Assembly: GCA_016213925.1 (NCBI GenBank)
Contig: JACQZH010000056.1
Location: 1-44,409 of the forward strand
Reading direction: 5' to 3'
DNA: 44,409 nt
From: Candidatus Omnitrophota bacterium
GTDB lineage: Bacteria > Omnitrophota > Gorgyraeia > B26-G9
The first letter of the stretch is position 1; each line of letters opens with the position of its first letter. Under the pieces are notes generated by a model. That model was not told the origin of the DNA and did not search any database. It saw only the letters and a program-made list of their open reading frames with translations. Below are positions 16,928 to 25,405 of the stretch, one piece after another. Made by a program: the position numbers and the translations under genes.

Positions 16928-18697
16928 ATGAAAAAAACACTAAAAATAACTTCAATAAGACTAATTCAGTTGGTTTTATTATTAGTGACTGGGTTTATTT
17001 ATACGGCAGATGTTTGTTCTGCGCAGGAAGCCATAGAGGCTCTTTCTCCTTGGCTGCATATAAATGATAAATTAGTAAAAGATGGTTTTTTTCTTTCGAA
17101 ATTATTTTTGCCGATTGTTGATATGGTATATAAAATCAGGTTAAACAAAGATAATTATAATGAACTTCCAATAGTTATCTCATATTGGAAAAATGGAGGC
17201 GGCGGTATTAGTGTTAATTTCGAAGTGCATTTTAAGCATGATAAGCCCGGTATACTGCATGCTATTTTCGCTGCGCTTAGCCAAAAGGATACGGGAGGAA
17301 ACTTAGTCACCCATGAGGTAAATGTTAACTGGTTTGAACTTTTAAATACTGAAAGAGAATGGATATTAAAATTAAGTTGCGAAGTAAAAGATTTCTATCG
17401 GCTAAAACGTATTGTGAGAGAATTGGATATGAATATGAGGGGAATAAGCCCAAAAAGTCCATTCGAGAATGGGTATAGAGTAAATTATGTTGTTGAATTT
17501 GAGTTAGAAAGACCGGAGACTCTTCCCCAGGTTACGGAGTTTTTCGCCGACGAAGAACAAAATATTAATATTCTTTCTTTTTTAACGCCAAAGTTTGTTG
17601 CTGAAGGGCAAGATTTATCAAAATTTATTTTTGAAATTGAAATACCAGAAGATAACCCAGCAAAGATGTTTAGGAACGTTAAGATGCCGTTATCCAAAAG
17701 GGAAAAAGAGGAATATTATTTAAATTTCATCAGGGATTCTCTTTCTATAATCACCGGGTGCAGGTTATCTTGCGTAAAGATTACTAAAGGAACGATCGTA
17801 GACAGAACATTGCAAAAAATGATTGAAGATATAACTTGGCGGGGAGAGAAAGAAGAATTAATGGGAATTTTATCTGTAAATAAAAATACGATTAGGCAGG
17901 CGTTGGAAGTTATTGCCAGGAAAAATTTAGGCCGCGCAAGAAAAAACAAAACTGCTCCCTATATTTCTCACCAGATAGACATAGCCAAGAATATAGACGC
18001 GGTATTTAATCTTTTTACACCGGAGATTCTTAATTATCTTTCAGGATATATGCAGCATCCGGCGGTTACGATATTGACGGCGATTATCCTCCATGATGCT
18101 GTTGAGGACAGGGATATTTCCGAGGGAGATTTAAGAGAACAATTCGGAGAAGATGTATATGGGATAGTCATGCTGCTTACTAAAAATAGAGGAGATAAAG
18201 AAATAAAGTACTATGAAAAATTGAGTTCGCGCAAAGATATCGTTGCTTTGGTTTCCCAACTCGTAAAAATTGCCGATAAGCATCACAATTTAAGCACTTT
18301 AAAAGGAGTGAACGATGCAACTAAACTTAGAACATTCTTTTCCTGCTTAGAAGCATTCATCCCTGAATTTATTGATAAGATTGATTTAACAAAGATAGAG
18401 GATAGCGGATTGCGTTTAGTTTTTAATCGGGCAATAAAGGTTATAAAAAAGAAGATTGTAGAGTCAGGTAAAGAACTTGAACTTTTGGATGAAAACGGCA
18501 GGATTGATGGAGGGCAGTTTAAAATTTATGCTGAAAGAGAAAATATTAAATCCGGGATAACCATTTACCAGAACGTAATTAATAGGATGCGGGATGATGT
18601 GGAAACCGCTTCTGGCAGTAATCGTGATGACAAGAAGATTCTTAAACCATTAGAAAAATTATTAGAGAAAGAAGTGTTGTTAGAACAGGCGATATAA
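16928..18697 (+). CDS. two-ended-tag family, SpoT-like HD hydrolase with ACT-like repeats
   Basis: 589 residues. The leader is MKKTLKITSIRLIQLVLLLV, the LSP box is at 39-41 and the tail is LLEQAI. Residues about 95-175 and 183-245 look like two ACT-type domains (KHDKPGILHAIFAAL; ERPETLPQVTEFF). Residues about 343-460 match the (p)ppGpp hydrolase HD domain of RelA/SpoT: His348, His389-Asp390, Glu393-Asp394 in LHDAVEDR, and Asp450 in VKIADKHHN. All metal ligands and the catalytic ED pair are kept. No synthetase or TGS domain is present, and the order (ACT before HD) is reversed compared with Rel/SpoT. Hydrolysis of ppGpp or a related nucleotide is likely, but an exported location would make the substrate a puzzle. 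Confidence 0.8.
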   Translation: MKKTLKITSIRLIQLVLLLVTGFIYTADVCSAQEAIEALSPWLHINDKLVKDGFFLSKLFLPIVDMVYKIRLNKDNYNELPIVISYWKNGGGGISVNFEVHFKHDKPGILHAIFAALSQKDTGGNLVTHEVNVNWFELLNTEREWILKLSCEVKDFYRLKRIVRELDMNMRGISPKSPFENGYRVNYVVEFELERPETLPQVTEFFADEEQNINILSFLTPKFVAEGQDLSKFIFEIEIPEDNPAKMFRNVKMPLSKREKEEYYLNFIRDSLSIITGCRLSCVKITKGTIVDRTLQKMIEDITWRGEKEELMGILSVNKNTIRQALEVIARKNLGRARKNKTAPYISHQIDIAKNIDAVFNLFTPEILNYLSGYMQHPAVTILTAIILHDAVEDRDISEGDLREQFGEDVYGIVMLLTKNRGDKEIKYYEKLSSRKDIVALVSQLVKIADKHHNLSTLKGVNDATKLRTFFSCLEAFIPEFIDKIDLTKIEDSGLRLVFNRAIKVIKKKIVESGKELELLDENGRIDGGQFKIYAERENIKSGITIYQNVINRMRDDVETASGSNRDDKKILKPLEKLLEKEVLLEQAI

Positions 18698-18718
18698 CTT
18701 GCTGCGCAGGAGTAAAAC

Positions 18719-18774
18719 GTAGCAAGTAGAGAGTAACGAGTAGAGAGAATAGTTTTCTTGCTACTTTCTACTTG
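18719..18774. repeat. inverted-repeat unit without gene
   Basis: GTAGCAAG (18719-18726) pairs with CTTGCTAC (18757-18764), and CAAGTAGA (18723-18730) with TCTACTTG (18767-18774). The words match those flanking the four-helix-bundle gene near 2.2-2.7 kb, so this may be an empty or deleted version of that unit. Confidence 0.4.
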
Positions 18775-18789
18775 AATAAGTAAAAATAT

Positions 18790-21700
18790 ATGATTAAAAG
18801 ACTATTAAAACTAACTTCAATTATATTGATCCAGTCGTTTTTGTTAATGAATATTGCCTGGGCCGGAGAAAATAAAGGCACAGATTGTTTTGAAAATAAT
18901 TATTTATCTCCTAGTGTTAGGATAGATAATAATCAATTTCAGCAGTTTTATTCTGTTTTCTGCGCAAACTCAAAGCCAGAAGCCTTACTTTTTGACGATT
19001 CAGTAAATTCTCCTTTGCATATATCCAGAGATGAAGATATTCAACAGATAAGACAAGGAGGTAGTTCAGGTTTACAAGAAAGGAAATATCCTAAAGTAAT
19101 CTTGATTAATGCCAATCATCGTAGTTCAGTAAGAAGTATTAAGCCTTTAGGCATAGCCAGAATCAGCGCGTACCTTAAACAGAATAAAGTTGATACTGAA
19201 TTTGTTGATGCTAACAGGGATAGTTTGACTGCGCAGGAAGTTGCCGGACAGGTAATTTCTATCAGAAAAAATTATAAAGGAAAGCTTGTCTTGGGGGTAA
19301 GTTTATTCCCGGTAGATACGGAATTCTTGTCGGCATTTTTAAGGGCATTACCGGCAGATATTAAACAAGATAAAAATTTATCTATTTGCGCGGGAGGATA
19401 CCTGCCTACAATGTCACGGCTTGATTTTTTGGATAAATTCCCTGAAATTGATTTTATTGTAGTAGGAGAAGGGGAAGTTCCTTTATTTAAAGCAGTGCAA
19501 GCGATTGCGGATGAAAAACCGCTTAGAGGCATAAATAATATTATTTACCGGGAATCAGGCGGCAGTATTATTACAAATCCGCAGCGCCTTTTAACCACGG
19601 AGGAATTAGACAGTTTACCGGCCCCTGATTATGAGGCTATATTACAGGGTAAGAGGGACTTTTTTAGTAAAAAAGCATTATTGGATACAGCGCACGGCTG
19701 TCCCGGGCGCTGTACTTTTTGCGGGATACATGAGTTCTTTAATGAGGTCAAATCCGGAAATTTTGCTGTCGCGGGCGCGGCGCTAAAAAATCTTTTCTGG
19801 CGGCCCAGGTCAGCAAAAAGAGTTGTTGATGAAATTGAATATCTATATAATTCTTACGGGATACGAGGGTTTGATTTTGTAGATGATGATTTTGTTGGTA
19901 CTGACCCCAAACGCGCTAAGGCAATAGCCGAAGAGATTATCAGGCGCGGGCTTAAAATAAGTTTTTGGATACTTACCAGGTCTGATTCAGTAAGCGGTAA
20001 TGAAGAAGTATTTGTGGAATTGAAGAAAGCCGGCTTAAAACAGGTCTTTATCGGCGTAGAAAGTAATGATGCTAAACAGCTTAAGTATTATGGTAAGGCT
20101 ATAACTCCTGAAATCAACCAGCATGCAATTGAAATTCTGCAGCGCTTAGGGATAGGCATGCGCATAGGATTTATTAATTTCTATAAAAGGAGTACGCTTG
20201 AACAAATCAGAAATAATACCGCGTTTATTGAAAAATATAATTTGCAGCCCTCGATCCCGACGCCTGCAAACAAGCTGATGATTTATAAAGGCTCGGCATT
20301 ATATAAAAGATATAAAAGAGAAGGAGTGAAGCTTATCCCTGCCGGAGAGACGGAAAATGATTATGAGTTTGATGATGGTAATGTGGCATTGCTTTATGAT
20401 ATAACTAAGAAATTTGCCGATCAAACTTACCCATTGATGGTTTATTTTCGCGAATTACAGGAGATGCATTATTATTCTCCGTCTAAGCTCAACGAAACAG
20501 CGGATATGTATTTTAAAAGTCTAAAGATGATAGAGTTTAATTTTTTTAAAGAAGTGTTGGCGTTAGTTGAAGAGAAAGACGGTTTAAGCGCAGAAGCAAA
20601 GAAAAAGTTACTAAATATAGAGATAAACTATAATAAGCAGATTTACGCGTTAGTTAAAGAGTTTCAGGATAATTTACATGATGGATATAAAAATGAAATC
20701 CCGTTTTCAGAAAAGGCATTATTGGCTACGCCGCTTGATAAGTTGAAAAAGATTTTAGTCGAAGAAGGCGATTGCTGGGTTTTGCATGGTGATTTAAAAG
20801 GCTTGTTTGAAAGGAATTTTTACTATGGAAGAGAAGCTATGGATGTCTTGATAAATAAGATAGAGGAATCCTTAGGCGGTGCCTGTATGAGGCTTGTTTC
20901 GGATGAATTTATAGCACTTATTCCTAAAAAGCATAGTAAAGACGAAGTGCAAAAAATGACGGTTAGGCTTGTTGCCGAGGCGCTTGAATATTTTAAAGGC
21001 AGATATGGTTTCGCAGCCTTGGAAATAAATCAGGAAACCGGGAATTGGAAGGATGTATTAAAGAATACCCCGGGAGTCAGAGAAGTAGTAAATCTTCCTT
21101 TAACTGAAGCCGGTAATTCGCTGCGTAGAGATTTCCTTGTTTTTGAAAAAGAAGAGGGAATGACTTTAGAAGGTACTCTGGAAAATATTGTAACACAGGT
21201 TAATAACTCTTACGGCAAAGAGGTTATAACAGCAAAGATGGATTTGCCTATGCTTGCTCCATTATTACCGTTTGGAGGAGTCAGGGCGGCAAATGTTTCC
21301 AGCCCCAGGGAAGATCTTGATGAGTGGATCGAAGATATTCTCCGGGTGGCTTCTTATCTGCAGAATATAGCGAAACAAAATTTTCCTTTTGTTAAAATTG
21401 AAGAAGACGCGGTAATCCCTATGCCTGAAATAGAAAAAGAGGTTCCGGCGGATGAAAGGGATAGCTTAGTTAAAGAAGCGCAAGTGATTAGCAAGGATTT
21501 AAAAATAAGGCCGTATAAATTGGAAGAAATATATCCTGCTTATAAACGCAGTTCTTTATACGCGATCATCAGGGATCTTTTATTATATACCAATAGAAAC
21601 GTGGGTTTGTATAAGATTAACGTTGGATATACAGCTTCTGATTTGGCTTTGAGTAAGAAGATGTATGAGGCTAAAGGTAAAAGGCAGTTGAGATGGAGTG

Positions 21701-22380
21701 ATTATGGCAAGTATATATTCGGGCTTAAGTCTATTTGGGGCATATTCGGCCATAAGGCAGTAAATACGCTGATATTATATTTGAATATAGCGCTGAATAA
21801 AATTTTTACAGACCTTTCGCTAAATTATTCTGTTACGATTGTCCGCCAGCCGCCTGAAGTTTTCTATCTGGTTGTTGATACGGAAAAAGGGGAACCACTT
21901 CCTTTTGCAAGCGATATCCTTGCTAAGCTTGATGAATTGACTAGGGGTACGGCTGATTTTTTAAAAAGAAACTTTATGCTTGAGCCGGTGTTTGAGGCTT
22001 CTTTAGCAGAAGGTATCCGGGTAGGTAATGACGCGGCTAATTTAATAGAAGCGGTGGATTTTACTTCCCAAATAAGAGAAAGTGTACAAGGGATAAGCTC
22101 TCTTTTTAACTTAAACCGGGTGGATACTTATGAAGAAGTTATGGCAAATTATGCTCAAGCAAGCCGGGAATATTTAGAAGGCCAGGTAAAAATAAGAGAA
22201 AGGGCTAAATCGGAAATAGAAGAGCTGATAGGATCTGAAGAAGCTCTTTTAGCGGAGTATAGAAAATATCTTGCTGTTAACGCGCCTGCTTTACAGACAG
22301 AGGATATCCTAAGTATGATATTTGAAAAAGAAGATGCATTGCTTTTTGAGGAGTTAGAGCTTATTGGGCAAGCGATATAG
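18790..22380 (+). CDS. two-ended-tag family, B12-binding radical SAM cargo
   Basis: 1196 residues. The leader is MIKRLLKLTSIILIQSFLLM, the LSP box is at 39-41 and the tail is LIGQAI. Residues about 98-245 are a B12-binding-type domain (VILINANHRSS, KPLGIARISAYLK, IDFIVVGEGE). Residues about 295-500 are a radical SAM domain with the CxxxCxxC cluster motif at Cys304, Cys308 and Cys311 and GFDFVDDDF downstream. The family alters unactivated carbon centres, often by methylation, in the cytoplasm under reducing conditions. The C-terminal 600 residues are long helical segments with no motif I can name. An oxygen- and SAM-dependent Fe-S enzyme behind an export-like leader is the strongest sign that the leader may not mean simple export. 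Confidence 0.82.
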   Translation: MIKRLLKLTSIILIQSFLLMNIAWAGENKGTDCFENNYLSPSVRIDNNQFQQFYSVFCANSKPEALLFDDSVNSPLHISRDEDIQQIRQGGSSGLQERKYPKVILINANHRSSVRSIKPLGIARISAYLKQNKVDTEFVDANRDSLTAQEVAGQVISIRKNYKGKLVLGVSLFPVDTEFLSAFLRALPADIKQDKNLSICAGGYLPTMSRLDFLDKFPEIDFIVVGEGEVPLFKAVQAIADEKPLRGINNIIYRESGGSIITNPQRLLTTEELDSLPAPDYEAILQGKRDFFSKKALLDTAHGCPGRCTFCGIHEFFNEVKSGNFAVAGAALKNLFWRPRSAKRVVDEIEYLYNSYGIRGFDFVDDDFVGTDPKRAKAIAEEIIRRGLKISFWILTRSDSVSGNEEVFVELKKAGLKQVFIGVESNDAKQLKYYGKAITPEINQHAIEILQRLGIGMRIGFINFYKRSTLEQIRNNTAFIEKYNLQPSIPTPANKLMIYKGSALYKRYKREGVKLIPAGETENDYEFDDGNVALLYDITKKFADQTYPLMVYFRELQEMHYYSPSKLNETADMYFKSLKMIEFNFFKEVLALVEEKDGLSAEAKKKLLNIEINYNKQIYALVKEFQDNLHDGYKNEIPFSEKALLATPLDKLKKILVEEGDCWVLHGDLKGLFERNFYYGREAMDVLINKIEESLGGACMRLVSDEFIALIPKKHSKDEVQKMTVRLVAEALEYFKGRYGFAALEINQETGNWKDVLKNTPGVREVVNLPLTEAGNSLRRDFLVFEKEEGMTLEGTLENIVTQVNNSYGKEVITAKMDLPMLAPLLPFGGVRAANVSSPREDLDEWIEDILRVASYLQNIAKQNFPFVKIEEDAVIPMPEIEKEVPADERDSLVKEAQVISKDLKIRPYKLEEIYPAYKRSSLYAIIRDLLLYTNRNVGLYKINVGYTASDLALSKKMYEAKGKRQLRWSDYGKYIFGLKSIWGIFGHKAVNTLILYLNIALNKIFTDLSLNYSVTIVRQPPEVFYLVVDTEKGEPLPFASDILAKLDELTRGTADFLKRNFMLEPVFEASLAEGIRVGNDAANLIEAVDFTSQIRESVQGISSLFNLNRVDTYEEVMANYAQASREYLEGQVKIRERAKSEIEELIGSEEALLAEYRKYLAVNAPALQTEDILSMIFEKEDALLFEELELIGQAI

Positions 22381-22423
22381 AAAGCAGGGCTTAAGGAGCA
22401 GGGGATAAATATGTATGCTCAAA

Positions 22424-22486
22424 ACCTTCAGCCTGAGTGCAACTTGCAGCATTTCTGGTTTGCGGCCTGCAGCTTTTATAAACTTG
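22424..22486 (+). repeat. orphan leader repeat without downstream tagged gene
   Basis: AAAACCTTCAGCCTGAGTGC, then GCGGCCTGCAGCTTTTATAA, matches the final block of the leaders that precede tagged genes. Here it runs straight into the 3' end of rsmA on the other strand. A lost gene at the cluster edge is a possible explanation. Confidence 0.45.
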
Positions 22487-23312
22487 AATCCGAAATAGCT
22501 TGGGCTAGTTTCGCGAATTCTTCAAGGCTAAGCCGTTCTCCTCTGATGGAAGAGGGGATATTTATTTTAGCAAGGATCTCTTTTAGAATTTCTTTTTTAA
22601 TGCCGATACTTGGATTGCTTAATAAGCTGTTTAAGAGGGTTTTTCTCCGTTGCGAAAAAGCTGCTTTTACAACGTTAAAAAATAATTTTTCTGATTTTAC
22701 TTCAATAAAAGGTTTTTCCAAGATCTTTAACTGTACCAGCTCGGAGTCTACTGCTGGTGGAGGCAGAAAAAAATATCTTGGAAAAATTTCTATTAATTGC
22801 GTTTTAGCGTAGAATTGCGCGAGTACGGATAGCCTGCCGTAATCTTTTGTTCCTGGCACGGCGACTATCCGTTCGGCGACTTCTTTTTGGATAGTGACCG
22901 TAATTGTGTCAATGTATCGGCGTTGTTCTATGAGCGTGGTAATGATTGGCGAGGTAATATAATAAGGCAGATTGCCTACAACTTTTAATTTTTTTCCTTC
23001 GAATATTTCTTTCAATTCGAATTGCAGGATGTCTTTAAAGATTAATTTTGTATTGGGGAAATCACGTAATGTTTCTCTTAAGATAGGCTCAAGATGGGGA
23101 TCTTTTTCCAAGGCATAAAAGCGAAAAGCTTTTTTAGCCAGGTTAATGCTTAAATTTCCGATACCAGCTCCGATCTCAAGCACATGATCATTTGCACAGC
23201 AGCTTATACCGCTAATCCGTGTTAATGCCTCATCATTGCAAAGAAAATGCTGGCCTAAACTTTTTTTGGACCGCAGCTTATATTTAGCCAGTATGTTCGC
23301 TGTGCGGGACAT
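22476..23312 (-). CDS. rsmA: 16S rRNA dimethyladenosine transferase
   Basis: 278 residues from the ATG at 23312; the earlier ATG at 23360 would add a Lys-rich stretch not typical of the family and lengthen the overlap with pdxA. RsmA (KsgA) dimethylates two adjacent adenines near the 3' end of 16S rRNA during small-subunit maturation. Motifs: the KKSLGQHFL start, motif I VLEIGAGIGNL, the acidic LEKD segment and the NLPYYITSPI catalytic box. It overlaps the pdxA 3' end by 29 bp and is convergent with the tagged cluster. Confidence 0.93.
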   Translation of the reverse strand: MSRTANILAKYKLRSKKSLGQHFLCNDEALTRISGISCCANDHVLEIGAGIGNLSINLAKKAFRFYALEKDPHLEPILRETLRDFPNTKLIFKDILQFELKEIFEGKKLKVVGNLPYYITSPIITTLIEQRRYIDTITVTIQKEVAERIVAVPGTKDYGRLSVLAQFYAKTQLIEIFPRYFFLPPPAVDSELVQLKILEKPFIEVKSEKLFFNVVKAAFSQRRKTLLNSLLSNPSIGIKKEILKEILAKINIPSSIRGERLSLEEFAKLAQAISDSSL

Positions 23313-24351
23313 AAACTTTAGTTTTTTTCCTTTTGCGCGGTTTGTTGTCAGCCATTTCAATTGCCAACTTTATTGCTTCGATCATAGCTGTTGGGTCAGC
23401 TTGATTTTTTCCGGCAATGTCAAAAGCTGTTCCATGATCAGGAGAGGTGCGGATAAAGGGAAGCCCCAGAGTAACGTTTACGCCTTTGTCGAAATAAAGA
23501 GTTTTAAAAGGAATGCAAGCCTGGTCATGATACATGGCGATAACAGCGTCAAATTCGCCGTTTTTTGCTTTCCAGAATATGGTATCCGCGGGAAAAGGCC
23601 CTTCGACTTTTACTTTTTGACTGCGTGCTTTCTTTATTGCCGGAATAATGTGGTCTTTTTCTTCAGTACCGAAAAGTCCGTGTTCGGAAGCGTGAGGATT
23701 TAAAGCGCAGACTCCGATGAGCGGTTTTTTTATCTTAAAAAAAGTATTCATTGTCCGATGCACGGCAAAAATTGTATCTTGTACTTCGGCTCTTGTTATT
23801 AAAGGCGCTACATTTTTTAACGGGATATGTATTGTTACAAGTATGATCTTCATTTTTTCCGCGCAGAACATCATGCGTACATACCTGGCTTTGAAACGCT
23901 GCGCTAAAATTTGCGTATGCCCCTGGAAATGATATCCGGCAAGGTTTAATGATTCTTTGTTTATCGGAGCGGTAACTAGCGCGTCAAGGCTGTTGCTGGA
24001 ACGCAGGACCAGGCAAGCCATATTTATATATTCGTAAGCAGCTTTTCCGCAGCGGGCATCTATTTTACCGTAAGGTATATTAAAAGTAATATTGCCAAGA
24101 TTGATGAAGTTGATCAATTCGTCGCTTAAATGCAGGCGGCCGATATCAGAGAGGATATGAAAATTAAATGATTTCATGCCCAGTTGGCGCTGTAAATGAG
24201 TGGCTGTGCCATAGTCTCCGATGAGCAGAAATGTCGCTTTTGAGCGCAACTGTTTATCGCTCAAAGCTTTAAGGACTATTTCCGTTCCGATTCCTGCCGG
24301 GTCGCCTAGTGTAATGCCGATTCTAACTTTTTTCTTTGCTATATTTGTCAT
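23284..24351 (-). CDS. pdxA: 4-hydroxythreonine-4-phosphate dehydrogenase
   Basis: 355 residues. PdxA oxidises 4-phosphohydroxy-L-threonine in the DXP-dependent pathway of pyridoxal phosphate synthesis. The protein opens with IGITLGDPAGIGTEIVLKAL and carries the usual motifs: APINKESL, GHTQILAQ with a metal-binding His, NPHASEHGLFGTEE, MYHDQACIPFK with a second His, and IRTSPDHGTAFDIAGK near the end. The length is about 20-25 residues more than common PdxA, mostly a basic C-terminal tail. It overlaps the upstream foldase gene by 29 bp and rsmA by 29 bp, so the three are probably translated as a unit. Confidence 0.93.
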   Translation of the reverse strand: MTNIAKKKVRIGITLGDPAGIGTEIVLKALSDKQLRSKATFLLIGDYGTATHLQRQLGMKSFNFHILSDIGRLHLSDELINFINLGNITFNIPYGKIDARCGKAAYEYINMACLVLRSSNSLDALVTAPINKESLNLAGYHFQGHTQILAQRFKARYVRMMFCAEKMKIILVTIHIPLKNVAPLITRAEVQDTIFAVHRTMNTFFKIKKPLIGVCALNPHASEHGLFGTEEKDHIIPAIKKARSQKVKVEGPFPADTIFWKAKNGEFDAVIAMYHDQACIPFKTLYFDKGVNVTLGLPFIRTSPDHGTAFDIAGKNQADPTAMIEAIKLAIEMADNKPRKRKKTKVYVPHSEHTG

Positions 24352-25306
24352 CTGTTTTCACCTCAATAAATGCGGTTTCTTTTAGTTTGTCAATCCACTT
24401 TTTAAAGTTGACTTTAATTTTTTCGTCATACAGAATGTTTTTTATTTTAGCCTGCATTGATTCTATGCCTGGAATGAGCGATTCTTTTTTGTCCTCGACT
24501 TTAAAGATATAATATCCGGTGGAAGTCTTGAGCGGTTTAGAAAACTCTCCGATACTTAACTCAAACACAACTTCTTCGATTTCTTTACGAAGCGACCCCT
24601 GGTTCATATAGCCCATGTCTCCGGCATCAACAACATTCGGCGCTTCCGAATACTTTTCCACAAGCTCAACAAACGGAACATTTTCCTTTAACTGCGTATA
24701 GATATCATTAGCTTTATTCAAAACTTCTTCTTCATTGTTATTTATATTTAGGAAAATACTTCGCAGCCTTATTTGCGCGGGGATCCTGAATTTTTCTTTG
24801 TTGTTTCCATAGTATTCGAGAATATCCGAGGGGGGGATGATTATTTTATTTAAAACTTCCCGGGAAATAAATTTTTTTATTAACAGTTGCTCTTTATAGC
24901 GTTTACGCAGTTCCGGCAGGGACATTTTTTGGTTTTCTAATATTTCTTCGAATTCCTGGACTGTTTTAAAATTATTTTTTAAATCGTCAATCATTTTATC
25001 GATTTCTTGATCTTCCACGGTTAATTCTTTTTTTATCGCTTCCTGAAGAATGAGTTTATCCTCAATTAACTGGTTTAAAATATCGGCGCGCGCGGTTTCA
25101 AGTTTAGTTTTTAACTCGTCGCCGGTATAGTTGTTTTTGTATTGCATGTAAATAGGAGCGAGTATTTCATCAACATCAACCTGGGTAATGGCTTCTCCGT
25201 TTACAACAGCAATGATCTTATGCGTAAATTCTGTTTGTGTATAACCACAGCAGGCATTGGCGATATACGCAAGAAATACTATTAGGAAAGCAAGATGCTG
25301 AAACAT
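24323..25306 (-). CDS. SurA/PpiC-type periplasmic foldase
   Basis: 327 residues with an N-terminal signal peptide (MFQHLAFLIVFLAYIANACC; the Cys pair leaves a lipoprotein possible). Next comes a SurA N-terminal helical domain (IIAVVNGEAITQVDVDEIL, long coiled helices to about 170). One parvulin-type rotamase follows at about 175-272 (RSIFLNIN, LVEKYSEAPN, GDMGYMNQGSL, TGYYIFKVED). It assists folding of outer-membrane and periplasmic proteins. E. coli SurA has two parvulin domains and sits near pdxA and rsmA; the same neighbourhood is kept here. Confidence 0.88.
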   Translation of the reverse strand: MFQHLAFLIVFLAYIANACCGYTQTEFTHKIIAVVNGEAITQVDVDEILAPIYMQYKNNYTGDELKTKLETARADILNQLIEDKLILQEAIKKELTVEDQEIDKMIDDLKNNFKTVQEFEEILENQKMSLPELRKRYKEQLLIKKFISREVLNKIIIPPSDILEYYGNNKEKFRIPAQIRLRSIFLNINNNEEEVLNKANDIYTQLKENVPFVELVEKYSEAPNVVDAGDMGYMNQGSLRKEIEEVVFELSIGEFSKPLKTSTGYYIFKVEDKKESLIPGIESMQAKIKNILYDEKIKVNFKKWIDKLKETAFIEVKTDDKYSKEKS

Positions 25307-25405
25307 TCTCTGTTAATCCTTATCTATTTGAAGGGTTGTTGGATTATTCAATAATAAAATATAACATAAAAGCACTTTAAATTCAAGAAAAGAATTTGTT
25401 TGTTT

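Noticed and set aside
22411-22812. Open frame on the + strand opposite rsmA
   Set aside because: It lies antisense to well-supported rsmA motifs and matches no family; a shadow frame.
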